Shown piece after piece: positions 9,547-17,201 of a stretch of DNA of 64,000 nucleotides (its first letter is position 1; every line of letters begins with the position of its first letter). The notes beneath the pieces were generated by a model. That model saw only the letters and a program-made list of their open reading frames with translations, ran no database searches and had not been told where the DNA came from. Both the position numbers and the translations under genes were made by a program. Source of the stretch: Streptomyces sp. SN-593 (lineage in GTDB: Bacteria > Actinomycetota > Actinomycetes > Streptomycetales > Streptomycetaceae); the NCBI RefSeq assembly GCF_016756395.1, contig NZ_AP018365.1, positions 2,177,501 through 2,241,500 on the forward strand, in the 5' to 3' direction.

Positions 9547-10908
9547 CTACAGGTTCGGCAGGTTCTTGCGCAGCTCGAACGCGGTGACCTCGGAGCGGTA
9601 CTCCTCCCACTCCTGCTTCTTGTTGCGCAGGAAGAAGTCGAACACGTGCTCCCCGAGGGTCTCGGCGACCAGTTCGCTGCGCTCCATCAGCTCGATCGCC
9701 TCGCCGAGGTTCTGCGGGAGGGGCTCGATGCCGAGGGCGCGGCGCTCGGAGTCGCGGAGCGCCCACACGTCGTCGTCGGCGCCGGCGGGGAGTTCGTAGC
9801 CCTCCTGGATGCCCTTCATGCCGGCGGCGAGGAGGACCGCGTAGGAGAGGTAGGGGTTGGCGCCGGCGTCGAGGGAGCGGACCTCGACCCGGGTGGAGCC
9901 GGTCTTCCCGGGCTTGTACATCGGCACGCGGATGAGCGCCGAGCGGTTGTTGTGGCCCCAGCAGATGTACGAGGGGGCCTCGCCGCCGGCGCCCGCGGTG
10001 CGCTGCGAGCCGCCCCAGATCCGCTTGTAGGAGTTCACCCACTGGTTGGTGACCGCCGCGGTCTCGGCGGCGTGCCGCAGCAGGCCCGCGATGAAGGACC
10101 GGCCGACCTTGGAGAGCTGGAACTCCGCGCCCGACTCGTAGAACGCGTTGCGGTCGCCCTCGAAGAGCGAGAGGTGGGTGTGCATGCCGGAGCCGGGGTA
10201 CTCCGAGAACGGCTTGGGCATGAAGGTGGCGTGCACGCCCTGCTCCAGGGCCACCTGCTTCATCACCAGCCGGAACGTCATCACGTTGTCGGCGGTGGAC
10301 AGCGCGTCGGCGTAGCGCAGGTCGATCTCCTGCTGGCCGGGCGCGCCCTCGTGGTGGGAGAACTCGACGGAGATGCCCATCGACTCCAGCATGGTGATCG
10401 CCTGGCGGCGGAAGTCCATGCCGACGTTCTGCGGGGTGTGGTCGAAGTAGCCGGAGTTGTCCGCGGGGGTCGGCCGGGTGCCGTCCAGCGGGCGCTCCTT
10501 GAGCAGGAAGAACTCGATCTCGGGGTGGGTGTAGAAGGTGAACCCGAGGTCGGAGGTCTTGGCCAGCGCGCGCTTGAGGACGTAGCGCGGGTCGGCGTAC
10601 GACGGGGAGCCGTCGGGCATCAGGATGTCGCAGAACATCCGGGCGGTGCCGGGTGCCTCCGCGCGCCAGGGCAGGATCTGGAAGGTGCCCGGGTCCGGCT
10701 TCGCGATCATGTCGGACTCGTACACCCGGGCGAAGCCCTCGATCGCGGAGCCGTCGAAGCCCATGCCCTCGTCGAACGCCTGCTCCAGCTCGGCGGGGGC
10801 GACGGCGACCGACTTCAGGTAGCCGAGCACGTCGGTGAACCACAGCCGCACGAAACGGATGTCCCGCTCCTCCAGGGTGCGGAGAACGAACTCCTGCTGC
10901 TTGTCCAT
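9547..10908 (-). CDS. glnA2: GlnA2-type glutamine synthetase-like enzyme (likely gamma-glutamylpolyamine synthetase)
   Basis: This 453-residue glutamate-amine ligase of the GSI fold has recognisable GS blocks: GFDGSAIEGFARVYESDM, HPEIEFFLL (metal-binding Glu), HHEGAPGQQEIDLR and PGSGMHTHLSLF. In true GSI-beta enzymes an Asn-Leu-Tyr segment near the C-terminus carries the adenylylation tyrosine; here the matching stretch reads EPLPQNLGEAIELM with no tyrosine, so GlnE regulation is unlikely. GlnA2 of S. coelicolor has been reported to glutamylate polyamines rather than ammonia, and length and features fit that branch. Start 10908 lies nine bases after GAGGA; ATG 10914 is an alternative. The gene follows the mce operon on the same strand with a 143-base spacer. 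Confidence 0.88.
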   Translation of the reverse strand: MDKQQEFVLRTLEERDIRFVRLWFTDVLGYLKSVAVAPAELEQAFDEGMGFDGSAIEGFARVYESDMIAKPDPGTFQILPWRAEAPGTARMFCDILMPDGSPSYADPRYVLKRALAKTSDLGFTFYTHPEIEFFLLKERPLDGTRPTPADNSGYFDHTPQNVGMDFRRQAITMLESMGISVEFSHHEGAPGQQEIDLRYADALSTADNVMTFRLVMKQVALEQGVHATFMPKPFSEYPGSGMHTHLSLFEGDRNAFYESGAEFQLSKVGRSFIAGLLRHAAETAAVTNQWVNSYKRIWGGSQRTAGAGGEAPSYICWGHNNRSALIRVPMYKPGKTGSTRVEVRSLDAGANPYLSYAVLLAAGMKGIQEGYELPAGADDDVWALRDSERRALGIEPLPQNLGEAIELMERSELVAETLGEHVFDFFLRNKKQEWEEYRSEVTAFELRKNLPNL

Positions 10909-11051
10909 ATGCATCCATCCTCGCCGGTCGGGCACCGCTCCCCCGCCGTCGGCATACCGGGGGATCAGGAGCATTGCACCACACCGTTTCGCACGCGTTG
11001 CGCGCGCCGCTCCTCCCCATGGTGCACGCCGGAGAGCAGGAGTCGAAGTCC

Positions 11052-11903
11052 TCAGCCGAAGGTGTCGATGGAGGCGATCTTCCAGCCGCCCCCCTGGCGG
11101 ACCGCGTCGACCGCGAACATGGCCGCGGAGTAGGCGCTGCCGGCGTTCGCGCCCTTGGCGGTGGAGGTGTTGGCCTGGTCCGCGTAGACCAGCACCCGGG
11201 CCCGGTCGCCGTCGATCATCTCCACGCCGGTGTCGGTGACCGTGGTGGTCAGCACCAGTTTCTGCTTCGGGGCCGCGGCCTTCACCTGGGCGATCATCGT
11301 GGCGTACTGCTGGACCGCCTTGCCGGTGAGCACCTTCTTCGCGGCGGTGTCGGTGCGGGCGGTGTCGCTGTAGTCGTAGGAGAAGACGGAGTTCACGTCC
11401 TGGGCGATCTGGCCCTTGATCTCGGCGGTGCGGGCGTTGTCGGTGAGCGCGGTGTTGGAGGTGGCCGAGCCGTCGTGCAGCGCGGACGCCTTCCCGGCCG
11501 CCCACGCCGCGAATCCGCCGAGCAGCACCGTCAGCAGGGCGAGCAGCGCGACGGTGAGGGGGAAGCGGGCGGGCAGGCGCGAGGCGAGGGTGCGGCGCGG
11601 GGTGGCCGCGTCCTCGCCGCCGCCCGCTGCCTCGGCGGCGGGCAGGGCGCGGTCGGCCGCGGAGGCGGGGGCGTCGGCGGACGCGGCGCGGCGCGGCCGG
11701 ACCGCGGTCGCCGCCCGGCCGGCCGCGCCCCCGGCCGTGTCCACGCCCGTACGGCCGCCCATACGGCCGCCGGCGGGGGCGTCGGTACGGTCGTCCGCCT
11801 CGGTGGCGTCGTCACGGTCGCGGACCGGTCGTCCCGCGGTGCGCGCGCCCGCCGCGGCGAGTCTGCGCTGCCGGTTGATGAGGTGGCGGGTGGTGGTCGA
11901 CAT
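11052..11903 (-). CDS. Mce-associated membrane protein (type B, copy 2)
   Basis: This 283-residue protein opens with MSTTTRHLINRQRRLA, a long charged Ala/Asp/Arg-rich cytoplasmic region, one membrane segment (about residues 120-140, FPLTVALLALLTVLLGGF), and an extracytoplasmic domain of about 140 residues. The domain resembles the protein at 13117-13824: NTALTDN, GQIAQDVNSVFSYDYSD, LVLTTTVTDTGV and GDRARVLVYADQ each have a counterpart there. Mce-associated proteins are thought to stabilise Mce importers and have an SnoaL/NTF2-like fold. ATG 11903 follows GAGAGGACC. It is the last gene of the mce operon, 68 bases after its neighbour. Confidence 0.82.
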   Translation of the reverse strand: MSTTTRHLINRQRRLAAAGARTAGRPVRDRDDATEADDRTDAPAGGRMGGRTGVDTAGGAAGRAATAVRPRRAASADAPASAADRALPAAEAAGGGEDAATPRRTLASRLPARFPLTVALLALLTVLLGGFAAWAAGKASALHDGSATSNTALTDNARTAEIKGQIAQDVNSVFSYDYSDTARTDTAAKKVLTGKAVQQYATMIAQVKAAAPKQKLVLTTTVTDTGVEMIDGDRARVLVYADQANTSTAKGANAGSAYSAAMFAVDAVRQGGGWKIASIDTFG

Positions 11904-11971
11904 GGGCTGCGGTCCTCTCGCGTACGACGTGCGGCGGTACGGCGGTGCGGCGTCGGTGGCCGGGTGCGGCG

Positions 11972-13105
11972 TCAGCCGCCGGCGGCGGTCGTGGGTGCGG
12001 ACGAGGGCGCGGTCGTCGCGGGGGCGGTGGCCGTCGGGTCGGTGGCCGCGGCGGCGCTGTCGCCCATGGGCGCGTCGCCGAGCGCGCTCAGCTTCCACCC
12101 GGCCGCCGTGCGCGTCATCTCGCCGAGCAGCCGGCTCTCCTTCACCGCGGGCTGCGCCTTGGGCGCCTGCACGGTGATCCGGAGCGCGACCATGACGTCC
12201 GCCTTCCCCGTGCGGTCGTCGAGGTCGGTCACCGCGCCGCTGAGCACCTTCGCCGTGCTGACCGTCTGCGCCTGCTGCACCTGCTTCTCGAAGTCGGCGC
12301 GGCCCTGGACGAGTTGGTCGTGCAGGTCGCCGGTGGTGCTCTGCTCCCACACGGCGAGGCCCGCCGCGAGGTGGGCGTGGTCGAGCGTGTTCATGTTCTG
12401 CACCGCCTGTTCGCCCGCGGCCAGCACGGTGTCCCGGGTACGGGCGAACGCCGCGTCGTCGTCATGGGCGGCGGAGTACCAGGACCAGCCGGTCCACGCC
12501 GCGGCGACGGCCGCGGCCGCCACGAGGGCGATCGCCGCGCCCAGCAGGGGCCGCCGCCCGGTCGGCGCGGGACGGCCCCGGCGCGGCCCGCTCCCGCCGT
12601 CGCCGGCGGCCGGACGCGGTCGGCCCCCGCGCCCGCCCCGCCCGGACGCGCCCGCCCGGACGCCCCCTCCGCGCCCGGCCCGGACGGTCCCGGCGGACGC
12701 CGGCCGGACGGAGCCCCCGGACTTCGCCTCGTCCGCCGCCGCGGGCTCCGGGCCCGACCCGTCGGCGGCCGGTCCGTCGGCGGCCGGTCCGTCGGTGACG
12801 TGCCCGTCGGTGGTCTGCCCGTCGGTGACCTGCTCGTCGGCGGCGTCCGCCGTGGCCGGGGTACCGGTGTCCTGCGCGCCGGCGCGGGCGGGCTCGCCGC
12901 CCGGTGCCGACCCGTCCTCAGCTCCCTCGGCGCTCTCCGTGTGCTCCGTCTTCTCCGTGCTTTTCACGTTCTCGGCGCTCTCCGTGTTCTCCAAGCTCTC
13001 GGTGCTCTCGGTGCTCTCGGTGCTCTCCGTGTCAGCCGGGGCCGCGGGGCTCGCGGGGTGGTCGTCCTTGCGCGGTGGGCGCGAGCCGAAACGCATACGT
13101 GGCAT
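11972..13105 (-). CDS. Mce-associated membrane protein (type A, copy 2)
   Basis: This 377-residue protein has a long disordered cytoplasmic N-terminus with Thr-Glu-Ser repeats (residues 25-60) and Ala/Asp/Gly-rich stretches. A single membrane helix (about residues 185-205) and an extracytoplasmic domain follow (RTRDTVLAAGEQAVQNMNTL, GDLHDQLVQGRADFEKQV, GKADVMVALRITVQAP). The domain matches the protein at 13835-14656 block for block, showing duplication. ATG 13105 follows GGGGAGAGG. In the family such proteins support Mce complexes; a specific role here is unknown. The N-terminal extension is much longer than the usual associated protein and its repeats are slippage-prone at DNA level. Confidence 0.82.
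   Translation of the reverse strand: MPRMRFGSRPPRKDDHPASPAAPADTESTESTESTESLENTESAENVKSTEKTEHTESAEGAEDGSAPGGEPARAGAQDTGTPATADAADEQVTDGQTTDGHVTDGPAADGPAADGSGPEPAAADEAKSGGSVRPASAGTVRAGRGGGVRAGASGRGGRGGRPRPAAGDGGSGPRRGRPAPTGRRPLLGAAIALVAAAAVAAAWTGWSWYSAAHDDDAAFARTRDTVLAAGEQAVQNMNTLDHAHLAAGLAVWEQSTTGDLHDQLVQGRADFEKQVQQAQTVSTAKVLSGAVTDLDDRTGKADVMVALRITVQAPKAQPAVKESRLLGEMTRTAAGWKLSALGDAPMGDSAAAATDPTATAPATTAPSSAPTTAAGG
12997..13032 (-). repeat. Four tandem 9-bp units encoding Thr-Glu-Ser repeats
   Basis: CTCTCGGTG occurs three times in tandem (12997-13023) followed by CTCTCCGTG (13024-13032) on the plus strand. Looser relatives extend leftward to about 12930. On the coding strand they write TES units in the cytoplasmic tail of the mce-associated protein. 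Copy number could vary between strains by slippage without breaking frame. Confidence 0.85.
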
Positions 13106-13116
13106 CTGCCTCTCCC

Positions 13117-13824
13117 CTAGCGGGCCTTGAGTGCGGTGATCCGCCAGCGGCCGTTCATCTGCTCGGCGGTGACCGAGAGTTGGGCGGCCGCGCTGGTGGC
13201 GGTGGAACCCGCGCGCTGCGCGGTCTGGTCGAGGAAGACCAGCAGGCGGGCGCGGTCGCCGGTGAGGGTGACCACGCCGGCGCGTACGACCCTTGTGGTG
13301 AGGGTGAGTTGCTGGGCGGCGACGTTCTGCTTGATCTGCGCGAACAGCGCCTGGTACTGGGTGGCCGCGCCGCCCGCGAGGACGCTGCGCGCGGCCTGCT
13401 CGGTGGCGTCGGTGCCGTCGGGCGTGTACGCGAAGATCTCGCTGAGCGCGCTGCTGACGTCACCGATCACCTGATCGGTGGTGGCGCTGTCGGTGAGCGC
13501 GCGGTTGCGGGTGGCCGCCGGGTCCTTGAGGTCCTGCGCCGCGTACAGCAGCCCGCCGGACCCCAGCAGCAGCACGGCGACCGCGGCGATCCCGGCCGGC
13601 CGCCGCCAGCCGTACGACCGGAACCGCCCCGCCAGCCGCCGGGCCCATCCGTCCCGGCCGCCCGTCCCCGCCTCCGCGTCCGCTTCCGCCTGCTCCGAAC
13701 CGCCGCCGGGCGCGGCCGCCGCCGCGGGATCGGCGTCCCCTGCGGTCGCCCCGGCTGCCGCGCGGGGCTCCCCGATGTCGTCCGTCGTCGTCATGCCATC
13801 CGTCGCCGTCATGTCGGTCGTCAC
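13117..13824 (-). CDS. Mce-associated membrane protein (type B, copy 1)
   Basis: This 235-residue protein has an Ala/Asp-rich cytoplasmic N-terminus, one membrane helix (about residues 77-95, GIAAVAVLLLGSGGLLYAA) and an extracytoplasmic domain of about 130 residues. GTG 13824 is preferred: it lies ten bases after the previous stop behind GGGGCAGGAA. The domain shares its order of motifs with 11052-11903 (NRALTDSATTDQVIGDVSSA, LTLTTRVVRAGV, GDRARLLVFLDQ, GRWRITAL). It is the third-last gene of the mce operon and probably anchors or stabilises the importer; function is inferred from family and position. Confidence 0.82.
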   Translation of the reverse strand: MTTDMTATDGMTTTDDIGEPRAAAGATAGDADPAAAAAPGGGSEQAEADAEAGTGGRDGWARRLAGRFRSYGWRRPAGIAAVAVLLLGSGGLLYAAQDLKDPAATRNRALTDSATTDQVIGDVSSALSEIFAYTPDGTDATEQAARSVLAGGAATQYQALFAQIKQNVAAQQLTLTTRVVRAGVVTLTGDRARLLVFLDQTAQRAGSTATSAAAQLSVTAEQMNGRWRITALKAR

Positions 13825-13834
13825 TTCCTGCCCC

Positions 13835-14656
13835 TCAACTCGCGCCGATCGGGACCGCGGTGAGGGCTGCGAGTTTCCATGTGCCGGCGGTACGCGCCAG
13901 GTCGGCCTCGAAGCGCTTGCGATCGGTGGTGGCCGCACCGGACTTGGGGGTGAGGCGGACCTGAACGGTGACGATGAGCTTGGCGGTGCCGGCGCGCGTG
14001 TCGAGTTCGGTGACGGCCGCGTCCGTGACGGTGCCGGCGGTGGTGGTACCGGCCGCCTTCATCGTGGCGGTGTCGGACGCGTGGGTCCGGGTGAGCTGTT
14101 CGTGCAGCGGTCCGGTGGTCACGCCGAGCCAGCCGTCGAGGTCGCGGTCGACGTGCGCGGCGTCCACGGTGTTGAGCCGCGCGACGCCCCGCTCCCCCGC
14201 GCCGAGCGCGGCGTCGCGGGCCTTGCCGTACGACAGGGCGTCGTCGCCCCGGGTGTCGGCGTAGGACCAGGCGGAGTAGCCGGCCAGCAGCAGCGCGACG
14301 GCCAGCGCCGCGGCCCAGGCGACCGCGGTGCGCCGGGCCCGCAGCACCCGGACCAGGCCCGCGCCCCGCCGGCCCGGCGCGCGGCCGTCCGACGTGGCGG
14401 CGTCGTCGGCAAATGCACCGGCACCGGCACCGGTGTCCAGGTCGGCGTCGGCACCGGGCACGCCGGCCTTCCGCCCGGCCGCCGCGGCCGTGTCCTCCGC
14501 TTCCGTGTCCTCCGGTTCCGGCTCCGCGCCCGCGGCCGAGGGCCGCTTCGCCGCCGCCGTCTCCAGGTCGGTCCCCGGGTCCGTCCCCAGGTCCGTCCCC
14601 GTCCCTGTATCCGTCTTCGTCCCCGTCTTCGTCCCCGTCTCCGCCGTCCCGCTCAT
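13835..14656 (-). CDS. Mce-associated membrane protein (type A, copy 1)
   Basis: This 273-residue protein begins MSGTAETGTKTGTKTDTGTG, a repetitive Thr/Gly tail, continues with a disordered acidic region, then one membrane helix (about residues 110-130) and an extracytoplasmic domain (KARDAALGAGERGVARLNTV, LHEQLTRTHASDTATM, GTAKLIVTVQVRLTP, TWKLAALTAVPIG). Its ATG overlaps the mceF stop by ATGA, so translation is probably coupled. It is the paralogue of 11972-13105. In other actinobacteria genes in this place encode proteins needed for stable Mce complexes; that is the likely role here. Confidence 0.84.
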   Translation of the reverse strand: MSGTAETGTKTGTKTDTGTGTDLGTDPGTDLETAAAKRPSAAGAEPEPEDTEAEDTAAAAGRKAGVPGADADLDTGAGAGAFADDAATSDGRAPGRRGAGLVRVLRARRTAVAWAAALAVALLLAGYSAWSYADTRGDDALSYGKARDAALGAGERGVARLNTVDAAHVDRDLDGWLGVTTGPLHEQLTRTHASDTATMKAAGTTTAGTVTDAAVTELDTRAGTAKLIVTVQVRLTPKSGAATTDRKRFEADLARTAGTWKLAALTAVPIGAS

Positions 14657-15969
14657 CGTTGGTCCTCCAGTCCGAGCAGGCCCGCCATGGTGGTGGGTCC
14701 GGCGGCGGGCAGCGCCGGCAGCGCGAGGGCGCCGGGCAGCGCCGGACCCGCGGCGGTCGTGCCCGCCGTGGCGGAGGTCCCCGCGGGCGAGCCGGCCGTG
14801 GCCGCCTGCGTGGTCGTCGGCAGGACCGAACCGGGCTGCGCCGGCGCCGGCACTCCCCCGCCGCCCGGAGCGTGCGCGGAGCCGCGGACGTCGGTCCCGG
14901 AGGAGGCGGGCGCGGTGCAGCGGGCCGCGGTGTTGAAGGCGGTGGCCGGCGGACTGGTGTCCAGGCCGTTGCGGTAGGTGGTGCCGCCGTACCCCGAGGT
15001 GCACGGCAGCGGCGAGAAGAAGGTGACCGCCATGCCGAAGTCCAGCTTGCCGTCCTTCACCGCCGAGGCGCCCGCGGCGGCCACGGCCGGCATCTTCACC
15101 AGGAACTCCTGGATGCCGTTCTGCCGGGTGACGGCGATGTCGGAGGTCGTCAGCAGGTTGGCGAGCACCACGCTGAGGTTGGGGCCGACGTCCCGCAGCA
15201 GCGCCGAGACCTGGGTGGCGGCGCCGGGCGCGGCCGCGATCAGCCGGCGCAGGTCGGTGTCGGAGTCGTCGAGCTGCGCGGCGAGCTGGTTCGCGCTGGT
15301 GGCGAAGTTCCTGATCGCGTCGGACTCGTCGGCCTGGGTGTGCAGCACCGTGCGGCCGTCGTCGATCAGCGTGGTGTCGGTGGGCAGGTTCTCGTCGGCG
15401 GCGGTGAGGAACTCGCTGCTGGTGTCGAGCAGCGACTGGAGGTTGTCGCCCTGGCCGCTGAACGCGAGGCCGAGTTCGTCCACGTCGGTGCGCAGGGCGT
15501 CCAGCGGCACGGACTTGGTGAGGTCGTTGACGCTCGTGAGCAGGTTGGTGACCGGCGCGGGGATCTTGGTGCTGGCCTGCGCGATGGTCGAACCGCCGTG
15601 CAGGTAGGGCCCGTCGGCGGTGGTCGGCTGGAGGTCGATGTACTGCTCGCCGACCGCGGACAGGCTCGCCACGACCGCGGTGAGCCGGGTGGGGATGTGC
15701 GGGGCGGAGTTGTCGATCCGCAGTTCCGCCTCGACGCCGTCGCCGGTGAGCCGGATCGCGCCGACCCGGCCGACCGACACGCCCCGGTAGGTGACGTCCG
15801 CGTGCTCGAACAGGCCGCCGGTCTCCGGGAGTTGGACGTCCACGGTGTAGTAGCCGCGCAGCCCGACGTACCGGCCGAGGTCGGCGTAGCGGACTCCGAC
15901 GAAGCCGATCACGAGGACGGCGACGATCAGGAAGGCGATGTTCTTGGCGACGGTGGCGCGGGTCAGCAT
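14653..15969 (-). CDS. MCE-family substrate-channel protein, MceF position
   Basis: This 438-residue protein has an N-terminal membrane segment (residues 10-30, NIAFLIVAVLVIGFVGVRYA) and an MCE/MlaD domain at about residues 40-120 (YTVDVQLPETGGLFEHADVTYRGVSVGRV). A long helical region that should line the lipid tunnel comes next, then a low-complexity Ala/Thr/Gly/Pro C-terminus from about residue 340. ATG 15969 overlaps the mceE stop. Mce proteins A-F form a hexamer bridging the envelope and shuttle hydrophobic substrates to YrbE permeases. As sixth in order it is called MceF by position. Confidence 0.88.
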   Translation of the reverse strand: MLTRATVAKNIAFLIVAVLVIGFVGVRYADLGRYVGLRGYYTVDVQLPETGGLFEHADVTYRGVSVGRVGAIRLTGDGVEAELRIDNSAPHIPTRLTAVVASLSAVGEQYIDLQPTTADGPYLHGGSTIAQASTKIPAPVTNLLTSVNDLTKSVPLDALRTDVDELGLAFSGQGDNLQSLLDTSSEFLTAADENLPTDTTLIDDGRTVLHTQADESDAIRNFATSANQLAAQLDDSDTDLRRLIAAAPGAATQVSALLRDVGPNLSVVLANLLTTSDIAVTRQNGIQEFLVKMPAVAAAGASAVKDGKLDFGMAVTFFSPLPCTSGYGGTTYRNGLDTSPPATAFNTAARCTAPASSGTDVRGSAHAPGGGGVPAPAQPGSVLPTTTQAATAGSPAGTSATAGTTAAGPALPGALALPALPAAGPTTMAGLLGLEDQR

Positions 15970-17201
15970 CAGTGGCCCCCCGGGGTGGTGGCCGACGAGG
16001 AGGTGGACGGCGAGGAGGTGGACGGCGTCGTCGTGGGCGCCGCTGAACCGGAGGACGCGGAGCCTGAGGACGCGGAGGCGGAGGAGGTCGGGGTGGTGAC
16101 CGAGGGCAGCGGGAGCGGCAGGTCCGTCGCGGACCGGCCGGACTTCCTCGCCGACGGCGTGACCGCCAGGCCCGGGTAGTCGCTGTCGCCCGCCTGGAGT
16201 TCGGGGATGAGCTGGGTGCCGGAGGCGGCGGTGAGGTCGAGGTAGACGTTGAGGTAGTCGCCCTTGACCCCGTTGAGCACCTCGTCGGTGAACGGGTAGG
16301 TGAGCAGCACCTGGAGGGAGTCGGGCAGGTCGTCGCCGGCGTCGGCGAGCCGCTGGAGGGTGGGGGCCAGCGACTTCAGGTCCGCCACGATGTCGTCCTT
16401 GCTCCGGTCGACGGTGTCGGTGGCCACGCCGGAGAGGGTGTCGAGCGAGCGGAGCATGGTGACCAGCGAGCCGCGCTGCTGCTCCAGCACCTTCAGACCC
16501 GGGCTGAGGCCGGTGAGCACCGTGCCGATCTTCTGGTCGCGGGTGGCGAGGGTCGCGGAGAGCTTGTTGACGCCGTCGAGGGCGTCGGTGATGTCCTTCT
16601 TGTGGGCGTCCAGGTCCGAGACGAGGGTGTTGACCTGGGTGAGCATGTCGCGCACCGCCGGTTTGTTGCCGCTGAGCGCCTTGTTGAGCTGGGTGCTGAT
16701 GGTGTGGATCTGCTGGATGCCGCCGCCGTTGAGCACCAGGGAGAGCGCCCCGAAGACCTCCTCGACCTCGGGGTTGCGGTTGGTGTGCGAGGTGGGGATG
16801 GTGTCGCCGGCCTCCAGTCGCCCGGTGGCGGGTTCGGTGCTGGGCGGGTCGGCGAGCTGGACGTACTTCTCGCCGAGGAGGCTGGACTGCTCCAGGTGGG
16901 CGTAGGCGTTCGCCGGGAGCTTCACCTTGCCGTTGAGCTTCATCGTGACGACCGCCGACCAGCCGCCGCGCGCCAGCGCGATCTTGGTGACGCGGCCCAC
17001 GGCCACGTCGTTGACCCGCACGGACGCCTGCGGCACCAGGTCGAGCACGTCGGCGAACTCGGCCCTGACGGTGTAGGGGTGGCTGCCGAGGTCGGCGCCG
17101 CCGGGCAGCGGCACGTTCTGCACGTTGGTGAAGGAGCAGCCGGTGAGGGTCAGGGCGGTCGTGGCGAGCAGGGCCGCGGCGGCCGCGTGGCGTGCGTTCA
17201 C
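15969..17201 (-). CDS. MCE-family lipoprotein, MceE position
   Basis: This 410-residue protein has a lipoprotein signal: a basic start, a hydrophobic core and TLTGC with Cys22 as the lipidation site. An MCE domain at residues 40-120 (YTVRAEFADVLDLVPQASVR, VAVGRVTKIAL) and an extended helical region follow. The C-terminus is Ser/Thr-rich from about residue 360. GTG 17201 overlaps the mceD stop. In mycobacterial mce operons the fifth MCE gene is also the lipoprotein, so order and type agree with MceE. Its role is as a subunit of the lipid-transport hexamer. Confidence 0.9.
   Translation of the reverse strand: MNARHAAAAALLATTALTLTGCSFTNVQNVPLPGGADLGSHPYTVRAEFADVLDLVPQASVRVNDVAVGRVTKIALARGGWSAVVTMKLNGKVKLPANAYAHLEQSSLLGEKYVQLADPPSTEPATGRLEAGDTIPTSHTNRNPEVEEVFGALSLVLNGGGIQQIHTISTQLNKALSGNKPAVRDMLTQVNTLVSDLDAHKKDITDALDGVNKLSATLATRDQKIGTVLTGLSPGLKVLEQQRGSLVTMLRSLDTLSGVATDTVDRSKDDIVADLKSLAPTLQRLADAGDDLPDSLQVLLTYPFTDEVLNGVKGDYLNVYLDLTAASGTQLIPELQAGDSDYPGLAVTPSARKSGRSATDLPLPLPSVTTPTSSASASSGSASSGSAAPTTTPSTSSPSTSSSATTPGGH

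Noticed and set aside
9547..10908. Primary glutamine synthetase I (glnA)
   Set aside because: The adenylylation-site tyrosine segment of GSI-beta is missing and the sequence fits the GlnA2 branch; the main glnA should lie elsewhere.
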